Shown piece after piece: positions 34,583 to 41,714 of a stretch of DNA of 64,000 nt (the stretch's first letter is position 1; each line of letters begins with the position of its first letter). This DNA is from Streptomyces sp. NK15101 (GTDB lineage Bacteria > Actinomycetota > Actinomycetes > Streptomycetales > Streptomycetaceae). The DNA lies in assembly GCF_020400725.1 (NCBI RefSeq), contig NZ_JAINVG010000001.1, positions 124,001 to 188,000 on the forward strand, read 5' to 3'. The position numbers and the translations under genes were made by a program. The notes beneath the pieces were generated by a model that saw nothing but the letters and a program-made list of their open reading frames with translations, made no database searches and was not told where the DNA came from.

Positions 34583-35289
34583 GCGGGCCCCTGAAGGAGT
34601 TCGCCCGCCGTGAGTGGGGGCCGCTGTTCACCACCGTACGGACGGCGCTCGTCACCGGGAGGTGGCGAGCGGTCCCGATGACGCTGGGCGCCGTCTGTCT
34701 GACCGCCCTGTTCCAGCTCGTGCAGAACCAGGACTGGGGCTATCAGCCGGTCCAGGACATCGGCTCCGTACGGGCCGAGGACCCCCTCTGGCTCGCGCTG
34801 CTGCGGACGCCGCCTTCGCTGTTCGTGCCCGCGCTCGACCTGCCCGTCTGGGGCGCCCTCGCACAGGTCCTGCTGGTGTTCGGGATCGCCGAGATCTGCC
34901 TCGGGCGGTGGCGGACGCTCGCCGTCGCCTATCTGGCGACGCTGGCCGGCACGCTCTACGCGCGCGTGGGCATCGCCCTCGGCCCGGACGGTCCCCTCGG
35001 GCTGCCCGCCTCCGACGCGCAGGTCGTCGACACCGGCCCCTCGGCGGCCGTGGTCGGCCTCGCCGTCTACGTCTGCTGGCGGTACGGGGCGCGGTGGACG
35101 GGTGCGCTCGTGGTGCTGGCGATGGTGATCGAGGTCGTGGTCAAGGCGAACCTGGCGGGCAAGGAGCACCTCGCGGCGATCGCCGCCGTCCTCGTCCTGA
35201 TCGCGGTCCAGGCCTGGCGCGGACGGGGTCAGGACGGCGTCGAGCCCCGTCCGGGCACGCGCTCCTGGAAACCGCCGATCAGGTCCTGA
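34579..35289 (+). CDS. Rhomboid-like integral membrane protein
   Basis: 236 residues, about six hydrophobic segments. The arrangement VFGIAEICLGRWRTLAVAYL ... SAAVVGLAVYVCWR ... NLAGKEHLAAI resembles rhomboid-like folds, but the catalytic GxSx/His pair is not clear, so it may be a pseudoprotease. TTG at 34579 overlaps the upstream stop (TTGA) and follows GGAGAG. Coupled to the DUF2156 gene. The 3' end overlaps the convergent neighbour by 61 bases. Confidence 0.75.
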   Translation: MSGPLKEFARREWGPLFTTVRTALVTGRWRAVPMTLGAVCLTALFQLVQNQDWGYQPVQDIGSVRAEDPLWLALLRTPPSLFVPALDLPVWGALAQVLLVFGIAEICLGRWRTLAVAYLATLAGTLYARVGIALGPDGPLGLPASDAQVVDTGPSAAVVGLAVYVCWRYGARWTGALVVLAMVIEVVVKANLAGKEHLAAIAAVLVLIAVQAWRGRGQDGVEPRPGTRSWKPPIRS

Positions 35290-35993
35290 ACCCTGCGCCG
35301 CACCCTGGTCCAGCGCTTGTCGTGGCGGTAGGCGCGGATCCGGGAGCGGGCCCTGGCGCGGTGGCGGCGGCCGTAGAGGCGCCGGGACCACCAGGAGCCG
35401 GGGCGGGCCAGCCGGACGGCGCCGATGATCGCCACGAACGGGACGAGGATCCCGAAAACGGCCATCCGGACCTTCCCCTTCATCAGGGTGACCAGGACGA
35501 TGAGGAAGTTCAGCGCGACGGTGAGGATGAAGGCGGTCCGGTCCTGGCGCTCCTCCGTCGTCATGTCGTTGACGCCGAGCGGTGAGAAGCCGCTCAGGGT
35601 GAGCAGGACCAGGGCCGCGGTGAGCACGACCACCTCGACGCTCTTGCGGCCCTCGTCCGACCAGTACACGTCGTCGAGGTGGAGGATGAGCGCGAACTCG
35701 TCCAGGACGAGCCCCGCGCCGATCCCGAAGACGACGGCGAAGACGGCCGCGGCGACGCCGTACCGGTCGCTGGCCACCGCGCCGAATCCACCGAGGACGG
35801 TGAGGACGACGCCCGGCACGACGTGATGGATGTGGAGGCCCCCCGAGGAAACGTTTCGGAAAGGCCCCTTCCCCGCCCGGATGAGCCGGGTGACGGTGCG
35901 GGTGACCAGGAATGTCAGGACGAAGGAGGTCAGAGCGAGCAACATCGGGAGCTTGCCCGGCTCGACGATGTTCCGGGAGAACCAGTGACCCAT
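35229..35993 (-). CDS. Polytopic membrane protein of unknown function
   Basis: 254 residues with about six transmembrane helices between 12 and 210, and a very basic C-terminus (RRLYGRRHRARARSRIRA). A histidine-rich segment SSGGLHIHHVVPG and acidic LVLDEFALILHLDDVYW lie between helices; His and Asp there could bind a metal. Similar proteins are annotated only as integral membrane proteins. ATG at 35993 follows GGAAGGGGG. Its last 61 bases overlap the end of the rhomboid-like gene on the other strand. Confidence 0.8.
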   Translation of the reverse strand: MGHWFSRNIVEPGKLPMLLALTSFVLTFLVTRTVTRLIRAGKGPFRNVSSGGLHIHHVVPGVVLTVLGGFGAVASDRYGVAAAVFAVVFGIGAGLVLDEFALILHLDDVYWSDEGRKSVEVVVLTAALVLLTLSGFSPLGVNDMTTEERQDRTAFILTVALNFLIVLVTLMKGKVRMAVFGILVPFVAIIGAVRLARPGSWWSRRLYGRRHRARARSRIRAYRHDKRWTRVRRRVQDLIGGFQERVPGRGSTPS

Positions 35994-36060
35994 GCCACCC
36001 CCTTCCGATATGTGAGGTATGCGCAATCTACCGTCCGGGGGCGGCGATTACCCTGCCCGG

Positions 36061-36834
36061 ATGGACGGCCTGCGTTTCGCCTTCGGCACCCTCACCGTGT
36101 TCCCCGCCCGCATCACCCGCTGGGACCGGGACGCGGCGCGGGCCGGCATGCTCTGCGCCCCGCTCGCGGGTCTCGCCGTCGGGCTCTGCTCCGCGGCCGC
36201 CGGCGGCGCGTTCCTGCTGCTCGGCTCGGGTCCGCTGCTCGCGGCCGTCGTCACCACCGCCGTCCCCGCCCTGCTCACCCGGGGCCTCCACCTCGACGGC
36301 CTCGCGGACACCGCCGACGGCCTCGGCAGCGCCAAGCCCGCCGAGGACGCGCTGCGCATCATGAAGCAGTCGGACATCGGCCCGTTCGGCGTCATCGCCC
36401 TGGTCCTCGTCCTGCTCGCCCAGGTCGCCGCGCTGTACGAGCTGTACGGAGAGGGCTGGGCGCGCGGCACCGTCGCCGCGGTCCTCGCCGCCACCGTGGC
36501 CCGCCTCGCCCTCACCCACGCGTCCCGCCACGGCGTCCCGGCGGCCCGCCCCGAGGGCCTCGGCGCGATCGTCGCCGCGACGGTCCCGACCCGCTCCGCG
36601 ACCCTCACGACCGCCCTGCTCCTGGTCCTCGGCGCCGCGGCGGGCCTCCTGCTCTCCCCGTACGACGCCGTCCGCGACGTCCTGGCGGCCGGCGCGGGCC
36701 TCGGCGCCGCGGCACTGCTGCTCCGCCGGTGCGTGCGGCGCTTCGGCGGGGTGACGGGCGACGTGTTCGGCGCGGTCGAGGAGACGGCGGCGACGGCGAC
36801 CCTGGTGGCGCTGACGCTGGGCTCGGCGGGCTAG
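36061..36834 (+). CDS. cobS: Adenosylcobinamide-GDP ribazoletransferase
   Basis: 257-residue membrane enzyme that joins adenosylcobinamide-GDP and alpha-ribazole, the last assembly step of cobalamin. Signature TRGLHLDGLADTADGLGS with the Mg-binding Asp residues, then MKQSDIGPFGVIALVL and FGGVTGDVFGAVEE. About seven helices. ATG at 36061. It is 4.5 kb from cobU-cobT, separated by unrelated membrane-protein genes. Confidence 0.94.
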   Translation: MDGLRFAFGTLTVFPARITRWDRDAARAGMLCAPLAGLAVGLCSAAAGGAFLLLGSGPLLAAVVTTAVPALLTRGLHLDGLADTADGLGSAKPAEDALRIMKQSDIGPFGVIALVLVLLAQVAALYELYGEGWARGTVAAVLAATVARLALTHASRHGVPAARPEGLGAIVAATVPTRSATLTTALLLVLGAAAGLLLSPYDAVRDVLAAGAGLGAAALLLRRCVRRFGGVTGDVFGAVEETAATATLVALTLGSAG

Positions 36835-36853
36835 GACCTTTCGGATCGGGCCC

Positions 36854-37654
36854 CTAGCAGGGCCGGCGCCAGGCGTCCAGTTCGTACCGTTTCCGCATGG
36901 AGCTGAGGCCCAGCTTCCGGGTCTCGGGGCAGAACTGGTCCGCCGTCAGCTCGTACTCGACGTGGAAGACGGCCTTGCCCGCCGTGACGAACGGGACGAG
37001 ACGGCCGCACTCGTCGTACTCGGCGCACTGCTCGTTGACCGCGAAGTCGAAGTCCGGGAGAAGTTCCGGGATCTGGTCCAGATCGTTCTTGAGGCCGACC
37101 GCGAGGCCCCGCTCGTGGGCCATCGCGGCGATGAGGCGGTTGTAGCGGAGCTGGTCGGCGGCGGTCAGGGGGAAGCCGGTGCGGTTCTCGTAGCCGTCCA
37201 TGTTGTCGGGTTCGACGGCGTCGAAGCCCTTGTCCCGGCACATGTCGAGGCGCTTCGCCATGAGGGGCGCGAGGAGGTCGGTGCGGCGGATGTCGAGCCA
37301 GCGCTCGCCCTCCCAGCCGTTGCCCTTGCCGAGGAGCGGCTTCGGGAAGTCGCCGGCGTCGGGGCGGAAGTCCTCCCAGGCGCCGGTGGACAGGTAGCAG
37401 ATGACCTTGCGGCCCCGGCGGTGGAGGTCGGCGACGGTCGACGCCGGGTGGTCGAAGCCGTCGATGTCGTACACCGGGACGTCGACGGCCGGGTCGAGCG
37501 TGCCGCTGAGCTGCCACTGCCAGGCGAGGCCGGGGGCCGGCCGCCAGCGGTCGTCGGTCGTCTTGGGGTCCGGGCCGGGGCCGGGGGCCGCCGTGCAGGC
37601 CGTGGCGAGGAGCAGGATCCCCACGAGCAGGGCCGTCACGCGGGCGGCCCTCAT
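36854..37654 (-). CDS. GH114 endo-alpha-1,4-polygalactosaminidase, lipoprotein
   Basis: 266 residues. Lipoprotein signal with lipobox LLATAC, then a GH114 TIM barrel: WQWQLSGTLDPAVDVPVYDI, VICYLSTGAWEDFRPDA and the catalytic-site region GFDAVEPDNMDGYENRTGF, then AVNEQCAEYDEC. GH114 enzymes cut alpha-1,4-linked galactosamine polymers; Aspergillus Ega3 is one. Last gene of a five-gene operon; its ATG overlaps the spherulin-4 stop (ATGA). In exopolysaccharide operons such hydrolases trim or release the polymer. Confidence 0.92.
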   Translation of the reverse strand: MRAARVTALLVGILLLATACTAAPGPGPDPKTTDDRWRPAPGLAWQWQLSGTLDPAVDVPVYDIDGFDHPASTVADLHRRGRKVICYLSTGAWEDFRPDAGDFPKPLLGKGNGWEGERWLDIRRTDLLAPLMAKRLDMCRDKGFDAVEPDNMDGYENRTGFPLTAADQLRYNRLIAAMAHERGLAVGLKNDLDQIPELLPDFDFAVNEQCAEYDECGRLVPFVTAGKAVFHVEYELTADQFCPETRKLGLSSMRKRYELDAWRRPC

Positions 37655-38271
37655 CGGGCGGGCTCCAGGAGGTGCGGGAGGGTGCCCCAGGGGTGCGCGC
37701 CCGCGCCGGGGACGGCGCAGTGCACCGGGGTGGCCGGGCGGAAGTCCGCCGGGGCCGCGTAGACGAGGTGGCAGTAGTGGGCGGCGACCGGCAGATCGAG
37801 CGTCCGGTACGTGTCCCAGGGGCCCTCGAAGGTGACGAGGAGGTCGGCCTGCGCCTCGTAGCCGGGGTCCGGGTGGGCGCCGTGGTTGAAGACCAGGGTC
37901 GCGGCCCCGGCGGCCCGGGCCGCGACCGCGATGCGGCGGTAGTGGGCGAGGGCGGCGGGCGCGGTCGCCGCCTGGTCCAGGAAGGCGCCGTCGGCGCCGT
38001 ACCAGTCGCGGTGGCGGACCAGTTCGGCGATGACCTCGGCGTGCGGGCGGCGTCCGTAGGCGGTGTCCACGTAGCCGAGGACCCGCACCCCGGCCGCCCG
38101 CAGCCGCCCGGCGGCCTCGGCGAACGCCGGGTCGGGGGCCGCGCCGGCGCCGCTCGCCGGATTGAGGACGACGCCGTACAGGGACGGGGCCGCGCCGACG
38201 AGCGCCGACCAGGCCTCGGGGCGTTCGGACGGGTGCTCGTAGTACGGCACCAGGAGGGAGGGGTTCGTCAT
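37651..38271 (-). CDS. Spherulin-4 family glycoside hydrolase (GH135/Sph3-like)
   Basis: 206 residues. Family pattern: SLLVPYYEHPSERPEAW at the start, VVLNPASGAG, GVRVLGYVDTAYGRRP, DWYGADGAFLDQA, LVFNHGAHPDPGYEAQ and DLLVTFEGPWD. Fungal Sph3 (GH135) is required for galactosaminogalactan synthesis. The usual Asp-Glu pair after GIFF is Asp-Gln here, while the Glu in VTFEG is kept. No signal peptide is seen, so it may act inside the cell or leave another way. ATG at 38271 is 7 bases from the upstream stop. Confidence 0.9.
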   Translation of the reverse strand: MTNPSLLVPYYEHPSERPEAWSALVGAAPSLYGVVLNPASGAGAAPDPAFAEAAGRLRAAGVRVLGYVDTAYGRRPHAEVIAELVRHRDWYGADGAFLDQAATAPAALAHYRRIAVAARAAGAATLVFNHGAHPDPGYEAQADLLVTFEGPWDTYRTLDLPVAAHYCHLVYAAPADFRPATPVHCAVPGAGAHPWGTLPHLLEPAR

Positions 38272-38278
38272 GGCGTCC

Positions 38279-40147
38279 CTAAGCGCGGTGGGCGGTCGGT
38301 CGTACCAGCAGAGCACAGGTCAGGGCGGCGAGCACCGCCGCCGCTCCCCCGGCGGCCACCGGGCCCGCCGCCGGCTGCACCGTCTGTGCGGCCGCCGCCA
38401 GCAGGCAGACGGTGGCGGCGCTGAGCACCGCCCCGAAGGCCTGGAGCAACAGCCCGAGCCAGAGCACGGCCCCGATCAGGAGCAGGGTGGCCAGGCGCGG
38501 GAGCGTCGGCCACGGCGCGCCGGGCCAGGCCAGGGTCGCGGCGAGGGTGAGGGCGAGGAGCACGGTGAGGTAGCCGCCGAGGCAGAGCACGAGGGTGCCG
38601 GTGACCGCCCGGCGGAACTCGCGGGCGGTGGTGAGGGTCCGCAGCCGGGTCAGGCTCTCGCCCCGGAAGCGGTGCAGGAGCCACTCGGCGGGGCCCATGG
38701 AGAGGGTGAGCGCGATGACCGCCCCCGCCCCGCTCACCAGCGTGTCGGCCACGCCCGCGTGGAGGACGAGCAGGCCGCTGCCGAGGCCGAAGAGGCCGTA
38801 CGGCAGGGAGGCGGTCCGCGGGGGGCCGCCGCGGCCCCCCGCGCCCCGGCGGGCGCCGGGGCGCAGGACGAGCACGGCGAAGGCGACGGACGCGGTGAGG
38901 GAGGCGAGGAGCAGTCCGGCGCGCAGCGCGTCGGGCAGGTCCCAGCGGAAGGCGGGGACGGCTCCGGCGAGCGGCAGCAGGGCGCAGAGCAGGGCCCGTT
39001 CACGGCCGAGGACGAGGAGTGCGGTCGCGGCGGCGAGGTAGAGCGACTGGCCGGCGGCGAAGACGGCGGCCGGGATCTCGCCGGGCCCGGCGGTCACGAG
39101 GGCGACGGCCGTCCCCGCGAGGGCGCCGGCCGGGGCGCCGGTGAGCAGCGCGCGGGCGGCGGCGGGCCGGTCGCCGAGGCCGAGCCAGGTGTACGCGCGG
39201 TGGGAGAGGGCCTGGTTCCAGACCCAGCCGGTGACGGCCCCGGCGAGCAGCGGGACGGTCCCGGCGGGGAGCCCGAACCTGCCGTGTTCCGCGGCGAGCA
39301 GCGGGGCGGCGAGGACGTACGCGAGGCCGGGGAGCGCGAAGACGAGCCCGCGCAGCAGACAGCCCCAGAGCTCGCTGTGCCAGGCGCCGGCGGACGGCGC
39401 CGACGGTTCGGGGTGGCGCCGCTCCACGCGCGCGTAGAGGTCCTCGGCGAGGGAGAAGGAGTCGGCGCGGCCGTAGGTGAGCCGGATGTGCTCGTCGGTC
39501 ATGCCGTCGGACTCCAGGATCGCGGCGATCTCGTCCGGGTGCACGGCGGCGGCGACGAACCCGTCGAGCCGCTCGGCGAGTTCGTCGAGCGGATCAGCGG
39601 CGAGACCGTCTCCGGCGGGAGGCGGGACAGCGGAGGGCGGGGCGCCCTCCGCGGCGAGCTCGCCCCCGGCGGGGGGCGGGCCGATCCGGGCCGGCTGCCC
39701 GGCGACGGGCGCGGGCCGGGCCGGACGGACCGGGGCCCCGGCGGGGCCGGCTGCAGCCGAGGGCCCGGCGGCCGCGGGACCGACAACAACCGGCGGACCG
39801 GCGGTCGCAGGACCGGAAGGAACCGGCGAGCCGGCAGTCGCAGGACCAGCAATAACCGGCGGGTCGGCAGCCACGGGACCGGCAGGAACCGGTGGGGCGG
39901 TCGGGGGCGGCGGGCCGGCGGTGTCCGGTGGGAGTGGGGCCGCTCGTCCGGTGGGCGTCCCGGGCCGGGCGGTGCCGGGCGGGGTCGGATGCCCGGCCCG
40001 CCCGGCGGCTGCCGTCCCGAGTGCCCGGGGCGGAGCCCCCGCCCCCGCGCCCGGGGCTTGGTCGGGGCGGGCCACCCGGGGCCGGGGGATGCCGGGAAGC
40101 GGGGTCGCCCCCGTCGTCGGGGGCTTCAGCCAGAGGGAGCCGCTCAT
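38279..40147 (-). CDS. Large polytopic membrane protein with Pro/Ala-rich N-terminus
   Basis: 622 residues. The first 190 are low-complexity Pro/Ala/Gly with imperfect repeats (GPATAGSPVPSGPATAGPPV). A short soluble domain follows (HPDEIAAILESDGMTDEHIR, about 205-250), then about ten to twelve transmembrane helices (265-620). It overlaps the PelF-type glycosyltransferase by 4 bases (ATGA), so it is the likely membrane partner that exports the polymer, the place taken by PelG in Pel loci and by the helical part of fungal Gtb3. I see no clear sequence match to PelG. Stop TAG at 38279. Confidence 0.85.
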   Translation of the reverse strand: MSGSLWLKPPTTGATPLPGIPRPRVARPDQAPGAGAGAPPRALGTAAAGRAGHPTPPGTARPGTPTGRAAPLPPDTAGPPPPTAPPVPAGPVAADPPVIAGPATAGSPVPSGPATAGPPVVVGPAAAGPSAAAGPAGAPVRPARPAPVAGQPARIGPPPAGGELAAEGAPPSAVPPPAGDGLAADPLDELAERLDGFVAAAVHPDEIAAILESDGMTDEHIRLTYGRADSFSLAEDLYARVERRHPEPSAPSAGAWHSELWGCLLRGLVFALPGLAYVLAAPLLAAEHGRFGLPAGTVPLLAGAVTGWVWNQALSHRAYTWLGLGDRPAAARALLTGAPAGALAGTAVALVTAGPGEIPAAVFAAGQSLYLAAATALLVLGRERALLCALLPLAGAVPAFRWDLPDALRAGLLLASLTASVAFAVLVLRPGARRGAGGRGGPPRTASLPYGLFGLGSGLLVLHAGVADTLVSGAGAVIALTLSMGPAEWLLHRFRGESLTRLRTLTTAREFRRAVTGTLVLCLGGYLTVLLALTLAATLAWPGAPWPTLPRLATLLLIGAVLWLGLLLQAFGAVLSAATVCLLAAAAQTVQPAAGPVAAGGAAAVLAALTCALLVRPTAHRA

Positions 40148-41688
40148 GCCGGGGTGCCTCCCGTGACGAGGGCCGGGGAGGTGCGGCGCGGGGCGGGGAT
40201 GCTCAGGCGGAGGGGTTCCCGGGGCAGCGGGGCGGGGCGCGGCGGGCGGCCGCCCGCGAGTTCGCGGTAGATCTGCCGGAAGCCGTCCACCGAGCGGTGC
40301 AGGGTGAACTGGTCGATCACGCGCTGTCGGGCCCGGCGGCCCAGCTCGGCGCGGCGGGCGCCGTCCCGGAGGAGGGCGGAGACGGCGGCGGCCATGACGG
40401 CCGGTTCGCGGGGCGGGACGACGATCCCGGTGTCGCCGACCGCTTCCCGTACGCCTCCGACGTCCGTGGAGACGGTGGCGCGGCCGCAGGACATGGCCTC
40501 GATGAGGGAGAAGGGGAAGCCCTCGCTGATGGAGGAGAGCATGACCACGCTGCCGGCCGCGTAGGCGGAGGGCACGTCGGAGACGCGGCCCTCGAAGGAG
40601 ACGCCGTCGGCGACGCCGAGTTCGGCGGCGAGTTTCTCCAGGCGGGTCAGGTAGTCCTCGTTCCCCGCCGGGACCGGGCCGAAGAGGCGGAGCCTCAGCT
40701 CGGGGAGTTCGGCGCGCGAGATCGCGTACGCCCTGATCAGGGTCTCCAGGTCCTTGATGGGGTCGACCCGGCCGCACCAGCTGAGGGTGGGGGTCTCGGG
40801 TTCGGGTCCGGCCTCGGGGAAGAGGGCCGGGTCGACGCCGTTGTAGACGGTGCGGATGCGGTCGGCGGGAGCTCCGCCGCGCTCCTCCCAGCGCCGGTTG
40901 TACTGGTTGCAGGGGGTGATGAGGTCGGCCTTGCGGTAGCCGAGGGTGTTGAGCTCGCGGTAGAAGCCGAGCATGAGCGCCTTGACGGGCCAGCGCTGTG
41001 CTTCGGTGCGGTAGCCGAGGTAGCGCTCGCGGAGGTAGATGCCGTGTTCGGTGAGCAGGAAGGGCACCCCTTCGAAGTGCTGCGCGGCGAGTGCGGGCAG
41101 CGTGGCGAGGCCGCTGGAGACGGCGTGCGCCACGCCGCCGGTGGCTATCCGGGCGGCGAGCGGACGGAGGGCGTGTTCGAGCAGGTCGGTGGCGGTGAGC
41201 GCGTCGTGGACGGTGGGCCGGGCCGCGAGCGTCGGCAGGTGCGGCATGGTCCAGATCCACATGAGGGAGCGCAGGGCCGGCTCTGAGCGGAGGGCGGCGG
41301 TCAGCCGTCCCTGCCGGGCGAGGGCGGCCAGTTCGTACAGGCTCGCGCCGAAGTCGCGGCCCGCCGCGGGGTCGAGGAGGGCGAGCAGGAGTCCTTCGTA
41401 CGCGTCGAGGAAGCGACGGCGTTCGCGCCCCCGCAGGCCCCGGCGCGCGCGCCCTGGCGCGGCCGGACCCTGCGGAAGGCCCCAGAGGGGGTAGGCGGTG
41501 TGCCGGGTGACGTTGGGCGGCAGCTCCCACGTGACGGGTTCGCGGCCGCTGCCGGTGAGGGCGAGGATCTCGAAGTCGACCTCCGGCATGCCGCGGACGA
41601 GCTGGTCGCACCAGGTGCTGACGCCGCCGTGGACGTGCGGGTAGGTGCCTTCGGTGAGCATGGTGACGTGACGGCCACTGCTCGGCAT
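40144..41688 (-). CDS. PelF-type GT4 glycosyltransferase
   Basis: 514-residue cytosolic GT-B glycosyltransferase. N-terminal GRHVTMLTEGTYPHVHGGVS and TWCDQLVRGMPEVDF, and HGIYLRERYL are typical of PelF; the C-terminal domain has YNGVDPALFP, LSWCGRVDPIKDLETLIRAY and the E-x7-E segment SEGFPFSLIEAMSCGR that binds the nucleotide sugar. PelF polymerizes a hexosamine from a UDP-sugar. ATG at 41688. It lies 26 bases downstream of the deacetylase gene and overlaps the membrane-protein gene. Confidence 0.93.
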   Translation of the reverse strand: MPSSGRHVTMLTEGTYPHVHGGVSTWCDQLVRGMPEVDFEILALTGSGREPVTWELPPNVTRHTAYPLWGLPQGPAAPGRARRGLRGRERRRFLDAYEGLLLALLDPAAGRDFGASLYELAALARQGRLTAALRSEPALRSLMWIWTMPHLPTLAARPTVHDALTATDLLEHALRPLAARIATGGVAHAVSSGLATLPALAAQHFEGVPFLLTEHGIYLRERYLGYRTEAQRWPVKALMLGFYRELNTLGYRKADLITPCNQYNRRWEERGGAPADRIRTVYNGVDPALFPEAGPEPETPTLSWCGRVDPIKDLETLIRAYAISRAELPELRLRLFGPVPAGNEDYLTRLEKLAAELGVADGVSFEGRVSDVPSAYAAGSVVMLSSISEGFPFSLIEAMSCGRATVSTDVGGVREAVGDTGIVVPPREPAVMAAAVSALLRDGARRAELGRRARQRVIDQFTLHRSVDGFRQIYRELAGGRPPRPAPLPREPLRLSIPAPRRTSPALVTGGTPA

Positions 41689-41714
41689 GAGCGGGTCCCC
41701 CCAGGACGTGCTGG

